Position numbers and translations under genes: made by a program | Assembly (NCBI GenBank): GCA_964590495.1 | Contig: CAZPWQ010000037.1 | Coordinates: 1-29,310, forward strand | Direction: 5' to 3' | Origin: CAZPWQ01 sp964590495 | Lineage (GTDB): Bacteria; Bacteroidota; Rhodothermia; Balneolales; Balneolaceae | Length of the DNA: 29,310 bases | In this document: in pieces, positions 23,632-29,310 of the stretch | Position numbering within the stretch: position 1 is the first letter of the stretch | How the letters are laid out: every line of letters starts with the position of its first letter | The notes under the pieces: generated by a model | Database searches by the model: none | The model's input: only the letters and a program-made list of their open reading frames with translations | What the model was told of the DNA's origin: nothing

Positions 23632-23720
23632 CTCAGTTTTTTTCCTCATATTTTTATAGTTTTATTTCCATTTGTGTGGTAATCTACACTTCTTTAGAAA
23701 TATGGTGATTGCGGATAAAC

Positions 23721-23769
23721 TTCGAAATCTATTTCGAATTACAGAATTATTTGCATTTATTCGCAAATA
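23721..23769. promoter_or_regulatory. Two hairpins in the mreB leader
   Basis: TTCGAAA-TCTA-TTTCGAA (23721-23738) and TATTTGC-N8-GCAAATA (23748-23769) sit in the 220-nt gap between purH and mreB, 83-131 nt before the mreB ATG. Both have perfect 7-bp arms. They could be a protein-binding palindrome or leader structure controlling the rod-shape operon. A Bacteroidota-style -7 TAnnTTTG box is only approximated at 23797-23805 and is not called. Confidence 0.35.
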
Positions 23770-23851
23770 GATAAACAATATTGTATTTTCACTGTTTAAT
23801 TTTTGGCGGTAATCTCATTGCTCAATTTTAGCATACCCAGAACTACAGACT

Positions 23852-24904
23852 ATGAATAAACACGCACCAAAAGAGGCTAAAAACCAACAAAATAAGGGAT
23901 GGTTTGACTGGTTATATACTGATATAGCAATCGATCTCGGAACAGCAAATACCCTCATCTATTCACGCGGCGAGGGAATCGTATTAAATGAACCCTCCAT
24001 TGTAGCATTGAATATGCAAAACGAACCGGTGGCTACCGGACACGAAGCGCGTTTGATGCATGAAAAAACGCATAAAAATATTCGTACCGTACGCCCCCTG
24101 CGTGACGGTGTTATCGCCGATTTTGAGGTGGCTGAACAGATGATCCGCGGGATGATTAATAAGGTAAAGATGAAGTGGTATTCAAGTACACGGCAAATGG
24201 TTGTGTGTGTACCCAGTGGTATTACTGAAGTTGAGCGGCGTGCCGTTCGCGACAGTGCAGAACACGCAGGAGCCAAAGAGGTTTATCTTGTAGATGAACC
24301 TATGGCTGCCGCTATTGGTATCGGACTGAATGTTCATGAACCGATCGGAAATATGATTGTAGATATTGGGGGCGGGACGACAGAAATTGCGGTCATTGCT
24401 TTATCAGGTATCGTACACGCCCAGTCGGTAAGATTGGGAGGTGATGAATTGAATGAGGATATAATCAATTATTTTCGTCGTAATCATAACCTTTTAATAG
24501 GTGAACGCACGGCTGAAGGCATAAAATGTGAAATCGGATCAGCGGCTCCTCTTGAGGAGGAACTCGAAACGGTAACAAAAGGACGTGATTTGGTAAATGG
24601 AGTGCCCCGAACACGGCATGTTACTTCAAAAGATGTTCGTGAGGCAATATCAGAATCCGTCAATACGATAGTGGAATCCATAACAAAGTCACTGGAGCAG
24701 ACGCCGCCTGAATTATCTGCAGATATTCTCGATCGGGGAATTATGCTGACCGGTGGTGGAGCAATGCTTAAAAATCTGGATAAATTGATTATGGAAACTA
24801 CTGATCTGCCGGTTCATATAGCTGAGGATCCCCTGACGGCGGTAGTGCGGGGAACAGGGGCTATTCTCGAGGACCTTGAATTTTACAGAACGGTTGTAAA
24901 TTAA
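23852..24904 (+). CDS. mreB: Rod shape-determining actin homologue MreB
   Basis: Membrane-associated actin-like filament protein that positions the elongation cell-wall machinery. The 350-aa product has the actin fold: phosphate-1 I-A-I-D-L-G-T-A-N-T-L-I-Y (26-38), connect-1 and phosphate-2 M-I-V-D-I-G-G-G-T-T-E-I-A-V-I (168-182), and an adenosine motif L-T-G-G-G-A-M-L (299-306). The N-terminal extension of about 20 residues includes G-W-F-D-W-L-Y, which could help membrane insertion. It opens a five-gene cluster with mreC 17 nt downstream. Confidence 0.97.
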   Translation: MNKHAPKEAKNQQNKGWFDWLYTDIAIDLGTANTLIYSRGEGIVLNEPSIVALNMQNEPVATGHEARLMHEKTHKNIRTVRPLRDGVIADFEVAEQMIRGMINKVKMKWYSSTRQMVVCVPSGITEVERRAVRDSAEHAGAKEVYLVDEPMAAAIGIGLNVHEPIGNMIVDIGGGTTEIAVIALSGIVHAQSVRLGGDELNEDIINYFRRNHNLLIGERTAEGIKCEIGSAAPLEEELETVTKGRDLVNGVPRTRHVTSKDVREAISESVNTIVESITKSLEQTPPELSADILDRGIMLTGGGAMLKNLDKLIMETTDLPVHIAEDPLTAVVRGTGAILEDLEFYRTVVN

Positions 24905-24921
24905 GTTTTATATAAAAGTGA

Positions 24922-25764
24922 ATGCGGTTTCGACTTCCACGTATAACTGATGCCAAAGATCATATCATAGCCGCACTCCTGCTGGTGCTGGCGGTAATGG
25001 TAATGGTGGGCAGGCACCAAAGTGGTATAGACAACATTCGTAAAGTATCCATTACCCTGTTCAGTTACCTTGAGGAGCCATTATCCAATGTCAGGGTTTA
25101 TCGGCAGGCACTTAAAACCAATACTTATCTTCGAAAACAAAACGTTCTCCTTCTTGATGAATTGAGCCGGTTGCGTTCTGCAGGCCAGCGTAATGAAGAG
25201 CTTCGTGAATTGCTGCAATTCAGCCGGTCAAGTGATTTAAGTCTTTATCCTGTTCAGATCGTTGGAAAAGAGCTAAATCAGATAAATAACTCACTGACTA
25301 TAGATGCAGGCACCGATCAGGACGTCAAAAAAGGCATGCCGATGGTCTCTGCCGATGGTCTTGTAGGTAAAGTATTACTTGCCGCCGACGATTATTCACA
25401 GGTGATGCCATTTTTAAATACGCTCTTCCGTGTTAGTGCCAAACTTCAAAATTCAAATGCTTTCGGAATAGTATCCTGGGATGGAAAATCAATAAATGAA
25501 ATTCAGTTGGATTATGTCCCGCAGACAATACCTGTCGACAGTGGAGAAGTAGTAACAACTTCGGGCTACAGCAATCAATTTCCACCGGATCTTCCGATAG
25601 GTACAGTAGTACGGTCGGTACCCCAGGAGGGTAAAGAAACGCAGAGAATCTATGTCAAACCTTTTGTAGATCTATTCGAAATTGCAGAAGGATTTATTGT
25701 CAAGTTTGAGCCGGATACTACTATAAGAAGGTTGGACCGGGAATATGAGGAACTGTTTCAATGA
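24922..25764 (+). CDS. mreC: Rod shape-determining protein MreC
   Basis: Single-pass scaffold that links MreB to PBP2 in the periplasm. The 280-aa product has one TM (about 14-30, I-I-A-A-L-L-L-V-L-A-V-M-V-M-V) and a periplasmic coiled coil (about 65-98, ending L-R-E-L-L-Q-F). The paired beta domains are marked by V-G-K-E-L-N-Q-I-N-N-S-L-T-I-D-A-G, K-G-M-P-M-V-S-A-D-G-L-V-G-K-V, and V-V-T-T-S-G-Y-S-N-Q-F-P-P-D-L-P-I-G. The length is normal. It overlaps mreD by 4 nt. Confidence 0.95.
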   Translation: MRFRLPRITDAKDHIIAALLLVLAVMVMVGRHQSGIDNIRKVSITLFSYLEEPLSNVRVYRQALKTNTYLRKQNVLLLDELSRLRSAGQRNEELRELLQFSRSSDLSLYPVQIVGKELNQINNSLTIDAGTDQDVKKGMPMVSADGLVGKVLLAADDYSQVMPFLNTLFRVSAKLQNSNAFGIVSWDGKSINEIQLDYVPQTIPVDSGEVVTTSGYSNQFPPDLPIGTVVRSVPQEGKETQRIYVKPFVDLFEIAEGFIVKFEPDTTIRRLDREYEELFQ

Positions 25765-26231
25765 ATAGCGAAAACCTTAAATATATTGGAATAGCTCTTG
25801 GCTTTCTGCTCATCCAGGTTGTACTGTTCCGGCACTTAAGGATCTATAATATGCAGCCGGATTTGGTACTTATTTTTCTCATCTGGTATATTTCCCGTCA
25901 GGATCGCACCTCTGCCCTTTTAATGGCGGCAGGAATCGGTTTTTTTCAGGATGCTTTATTGGATTTATGGGGACTAAACATGTTCTCCAAAACGTTACTT
26001 ACCTTTATTGGGTATAACTTCATTCCTAAGAGTTCAGAGGTGCGGTTGCTTATCGGGCAGGTATTTATTACAGTTCTTATTGCCTCAATGGTTCACAATC
26101 TAATATTTTTGGGCTTAAATAGTATTATCCTGGATTACGCCGCTGAAACAATATTTTGGCGCCATTGGATAGGAAGTAGTATTTATACTGCAGTTGTAGC
26201 CGGTTTTATTCATCTGTTTAGAACGAAATAA
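25761..26231 (+). CDS. mreD: Rod shape-determining protein MreD
   Basis: A small polytopic inner-membrane component of the elongasome. The 156-aa product is mostly hydrophobic, with about five membrane segments (about 7-22, 30-45, 51-70, 74-92 and 100-152, the last probably two). Short G-F-F-Q-D-A-L-L-D-L-W-G-L-N (about 59-72) resembles the conserved MreD loop. It overlaps the end of mreC (ATGA) and is followed by mrdA after 12 nt. Identification rests on length, hydropathy and its place between mreC and PBP2. Confidence 0.9.
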   Translation: MNSENLKYIGIALGFLLIQVVLFRHLRIYNMQPDLVLIFLIWYISRQDRTSALLMAAGIGFFQDALLDLWGLNMFSKTLLTFIGYNFIPKSSEVRLLIGQVFITVLIASMVHNLIFLGLNSIILDYAAETIFWRHWIGSSIYTAVVAGFIHLFRTK

Positions 26232-26243
26232 TTTCGGGTTCAC

Positions 26244-28091
26244 ATGCAATATCGAAAAAAGAAACGAACTCTGATTTCCATTCGTGTGCTACAGGGTAGC
26301 ATGCTCCTAATGGGTTTGATAATACTGGGAAGGATATTCCAACTTCAAATTCTGGAGGTGGAAACCTACGGACCCCTGAGCCGTGAGAATTCACTTCGCC
26401 AAGAGGTTATCACTCCTGCACGGGGATTGATATACGACCGCAACGGTACCCTGCTTGTTGATAACGAGCCTATTTATTCTATCACCATTACCCCCGCCAG
26501 CTACAATCCTGAAAACACCGGGCTGCTTGCGGACCTCATGGATATTTCTGTAGAAGAAATCAATGAACGGATAAACCAGGCCCGTATCTATTCGTGGTAT
26601 CGATCATCCCGTTTATTTACCGAAATTGACTTTAAAAAGTTCTCAGTAATCCAGGAAAATATTTGGCGACTGCCGGGTATTGGTCATCAGATAGAGAGCA
26701 AACGTCATTATCCGATAGACAGTCTCAGGGCATCCCACGTTTTCGGATATCTGCGGGAAGTTTCTGAAAAAGAATATCTCGATTTAGACAATTACCATCT
26801 TGGCGACAAAGTTGGTAAAAGCGGTCTGGAGACAGTATATGAAAACCACCTGCGGGGGCAACTGGGCGTAGATTATATTCGTGTAAATGCCCTGGGGCAA
26901 ATTCTCGGACCTTATCAGGATGGGGAAATTAATGAAGCACCGGTCAAAGGGTCAGATATTTTTTTAACCCTGGATACTTCCCTGCAGCTATTGGCTGAAG
27001 ATCTTATGAAAGGGAAAAGAGGAGCTGTAGTAGCTCTTGACCCTGAAAATGGTGCTGTTTTGAGCATGGTAAGCTCTCCCCAATATGACATACGACGTCT
27101 TTCGGGGCGAATCGATATTGATTATTGGCGTAGCATTAATGCTGATACAACCGACCCACTGTATAACAGAGCCATAACCAGCAAACAGCCGCCTGGTTCA
27201 ACATTCAAACCGTTGATGGCCCTGATGGGATTGGAAACCGGAGTTATAACGGCCAACACTGAAATTGATAACCCCGGATATTTTTACCGGGGGCGTCGCT
27301 ATAACGACCTGGCTGATCCGGGTAAATACAATGTCACCAAAGCGATTGAAAAATCCAGCAATACCTTTTTCTTTTGGCTTATGGAGCAATTAATAAACAA
27401 ACAAAGTATCGATCACTGGTATAAAATGGCATCTGATTTCGGTCTGGGACAGGTTAATAGTATTGACCTCCCAAATGAAACAAGAGGTATTTTACCGGAC
27501 AGTACTTATTTGAATACGATTTTAGGCAAAAACGGATGGAATTTAGGCGACCAGTTAAATTTAGGAGTCGGCCAGGGCTTTATGGCTGCGTCTCCGCTCC
27601 AAATGGCGCTTATAGCAGCTCAAATTGGTAACGGAGGGTATCGCATCCAGCCACACCTTGTACAAGCTATACGTCAAAATAACGGCGATGTATTGCTGAC
27701 AAATCCTGAGAAGAAAAAAATTGAATGGGTGGACAATAATGAAATTCAAATTGTTAAAGAAGGAATGCGCCGTGTTGTAACAGATGGAAGCGGTCGTTAT
27801 TACGCAAATCTTGATAGCATTGACGTTGCCGGGAAAACAGGAACAGCCCAAAATCCACATGGACAGGATCACGGCTGGTTTATTGCCTATGCTCCTGTTG
27901 ATAATCCTAAAATTGCAATCGCTGTACTTGTAGAAAATGGTGGCTATGGTTCAATTTCTGCGGCGCCGATTGCCTCTCTTTTAATTGAACAGTACCTGAC
28001 GGGTGAAATTAATCGCGAATATGTATATCGCTACGTAAAAGAATTCGAGCCCAGAAAAGTTGAAACCAATAACCAGGAAATTATCGAATGA
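26244..28091 (+). CDS. mrdA: Penicillin-binding protein 2 (elongasome transpeptidase)
   Basis: Class-B PBP that cross-links peptidoglycan during cell elongation with RodA. The 615-aa product has a cytoplasmic basic start, one TM (about 12-30) and a pedestal domain with the N-terminal R-G-L-I-Y-D-R-N-G-T-L-L-V (about 60-72). The transpeptidase domain has all three motifs: the nucleophile Ser319 in S-T-F-K (319-322), S-S-N (371-373) and K-T-G (531-533). Length and motifs match PBP2 rather than the division-specific PBP3. Its stop overlaps the rodA start by 4 nt (ATGA). Confidence 0.96.
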   Translation: MQYRKKKRTLISIRVLQGSMLLMGLIILGRIFQLQILEVETYGPLSRENSLRQEVITPARGLIYDRNGTLLVDNEPIYSITITPASYNPENTGLLADLMDISVEEINERINQARIYSWYRSSRLFTEIDFKKFSVIQENIWRLPGIGHQIESKRHYPIDSLRASHVFGYLREVSEKEYLDLDNYHLGDKVGKSGLETVYENHLRGQLGVDYIRVNALGQILGPYQDGEINEAPVKGSDIFLTLDTSLQLLAEDLMKGKRGAVVALDPENGAVLSMVSSPQYDIRRLSGRIDIDYWRSINADTTDPLYNRAITSKQPPGSTFKPLMALMGLETGVITANTEIDNPGYFYRGRRYNDLADPGKYNVTKAIEKSSNTFFFWLMEQLINKQSIDHWYKMASDFGLGQVNSIDLPNETRGILPDSTYLNTILGKNGWNLGDQLNLGVGQGFMAASPLQMALIAAQIGNGGYRIQPHLVQAIRQNNGDVLLTNPEKKKIEWVDNNEIQIVKEGMRRVVTDGSGRYYANLDSIDVAGKTGTAQNPHGQDHGWFIAYAPVDNPKIAIAVLVENGGYGSISAAPIASLLIEQYLTGEINREYVYRYVKEFEPRKVETNNQEIIE

Positions 28092-29310
28092 ACACACTTC
28101 GCGAATTCAGCTGGAGTATTGTTGCCGTTTGGCTTGGTCTGGTAATTATCGGGCTGTTGGCAATTTACAGCGCTACCCAGGGACCGTTTCTTCCCAGCTA
28201 TATCCAGATCAATTTATATAAACAACTTGCAGCTTTTGCTCTTTCTTTATTGGTACTTATCGGCATACAATTCGTGGCTCCACGAAATTTTCATGAAGGT
28301 TCCTATATTTTCTATGCTATCGGTATTATCCTGATGATCCTGACGCTGTTTTTCGGACATGAAGTCAGTGGATCCAAGAGCTGGCTGGTATTGGGTCCCA
28401 TCAACCTGCAAGTGAGTGAACTTATGAAAGTAGCAACCATATTAGCCGTTGCAAATTACCTGACCAGCCAGCGCAACATATCTGCCGAAAATATTAAATC
28501 GGCCCTGATTACTGTACTTTTAATTCTCTTACCCACTGCACTGGTACTAATGCAAAATGATACGGGTACAGCTATTATATTCCTGGCCCTCATTCCCGTA
28601 ATGTTATTCTGGTCGGGACTTCCATATGGAGTTTCTCTTTTTATTATTTCCCCGGCAATAATTGGATATCTCAGTATCGTCAACTGGTACTGGGGATTAA
28701 TAGCTGCTGTAGTTATTACAATAGGTATCTTCTTTTTACAACGAAGAAACTGGTTGACTTTTGCTTCATTCGTTTGTGGAATTTTGATTGTGATAGGTGT
28801 TCATGTGGCTCTTGTCGAAGTTTTACAACCTCATCAGCGTGCACGTATCGAAGCTTTTACAAACCCCTCTTTTGATCCACAAGGTGCCGGCTGGAATGTA
28901 ATACAAGCGAAAACAGCCATAGGATCCGGCGGATTATACGGTAAAGGATTTATGGAAGGAACCCAGACCCAGCTGCGCTTTTTGCCGGAGCAGTGGACCG
29001 ACTTTATTTTCTGTGTAATCGCTGAAGAGTTTGGGTTTATCGGCGCCGGTATCGTTTTGATTCTTTTTATGTCTCTTATTCTGCGGCTGTTAAGTGCTGC
29101 AGGCAGCCATAAGTATCCTTTTGCACAACTTGTAATTGTTGGCGTGACGACTATATTATTCACCCACTTTTTTATCAATGTGGGATCTGCAACAGGATTG
29201 CTGCCGGTTATCGGAATACCCCTGCCTTTTATCAGCTATGGCGGTACAGCATTGCTGACCAATACGCTTATGCTCGCTATTTGCCTTAATCTTGATTTTT
29301 ACAAACGGCA
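28088..29310 (+). CDS. rodA: Rod shape-determining glycosyltransferase RodA (3' end cut by window)
   Basis: SEDS-family peptidoglycan polymerase that works with PBP2. The reading frame opens with ATG at 28088, overlapping the mrdA stop, and stays open for 407 codons to the right edge, so only the extreme C-terminus is missing. Multiple TM segments are visible (about 8-28, 45-65, 72-92 and 138-160 among others). Conserved stretches are S-K-S-W-L-V-L-G (96-103), Q-N-D-T-G-T-A (156-162) and N-P-S-F-D-P-Q-G-A-G-W (259-269), containing the catalytic-type Asp263. G-S-G-G-L-Y-G-K-G follows, then the R-F-L-P-E-Q-W-T-D-F-I-F loop and the late P-F-I-S-Y-G-G-T. All key positions are intact. Confidence 0.96.
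   Translation, partial: MNTLREFSWSIVAVWLGLVIIGLLAIYSATQGPFLPSYIQINLYKQLAAFALSLLVLIGIQFVAPRNFHEGSYIFYAIGIILMILTLFFGHEVSGSKSWLVLGPINLQVSELMKVATILAVANYLTSQRNISAENIKSALITVLLILLPTALVLMQNDTGTAIIFLALIPVMLFWSGLPYGVSLFIISPAIIGYLSIVNWYWGLIAAVVITIGIFFLQRRNWLTFASFVCGILIVIGVHVALVEVLQPHQRARIEAFTNPSFDPQGAGWNVIQAKTAIGSGGLYGKGFMEGTQTQLRFLPEQWTDFIFCVIAEEFGFIGAGIVLILFMSLILRLLSAAGSHKYPFAQLVIVGVTTILFTHFFINVGSATGLLPVIGIPLPFISYGGTALLTNTLMLAICLNLDFYKR

Noticed and set aside
22207..23649. Several minus-strand open frames under purH
   Set aside because: purH is intact with all catalytic motifs over the whole span; the opposite frames look like codon-usage shadows.
29240..29310. Truncation or frameshift at the rodA 3' end
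   Set aside because: The frame is open to the last base with conserved sequence; the missing end is only the window boundary.

Overview
The window looks like chromosomal core sequence from a member of the Balneolota/Rhodothermota side of the Bacteroidota (FCB) supergroup, for example a Balneolaceae-type marine or saline bacterium. The grounds are moderate GC, absent Shine-Dalgarno motifs before many genes, the mreBCD-mrdA-rodA order, PdxB and kynurenine-pathway genes, four-helix-bundle and GxxExxY accessory genes, and many short dispersed palindromic repeats between genes. The assignment is inference; no rRNA or tRNA is present to anchor it.

Layout. Bases 1-2821 (minus strand) hold a tetR-tolC-hlyD efflux operon that continues off the left edge, with a palindromic operator candidate upstream. 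A repeat-rich gap (2822-3341) leads to a large AAA ATPase (3342-5057). A second repeat-rich gap contains a 158-bp MITE-like element. From 5519 to 10532 (minus strand) come a CorC/HlyC-type membrane protein, a four-helix-bundle (S23/IVP-type) protein bracketed by TATAAGG-type repeats, a crotonase, and a PspA cluster: pspA, a short coiled-coil protein resembling the PspA C-terminal half, and a two-TM coiled-coil protein. Then follow thymidine phosphorylase (minus), pdxB (plus), tatD and a GlcNAc-kinase-like gene (minus), and the tryptophan-degradation pair kynA and kynU-like (plus). A GxxExxY gene comes next, then recA-recX-AI-2E transporter, purN-purH, and the rod-shape operon mreB-mreC-mreD-mrdA-rodA, the last gene cut by the right edge.

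How the genes fit together. The left operon is an inducible export system. The PspA cluster, and possibly the AAA ATPase on the same strand, suggests an envelope-stress or membrane-remodelling module. kynA/kynU degrade tryptophan. recA/recX are a recombinase and its modulator. purN/purH supply late purine-synthesis steps. The mre operon builds the elongasome.

The most unusual feature is a roughly 230-245 bp structured repeat present as two full copies (9519-9749, after pspA, and 19281-19525, between recA and recX) plus one probable degenerate copy (about 12123-12209). Its inverted ends begin with TAACC, and in both full copies the first three bases are the stop codon of the upstream gene. Stems are kept while their sequences differ between copies. 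Other dispersed families are a 100-bp element with GTGTCAT/ATGACAC ends (two copies) and the MITE.
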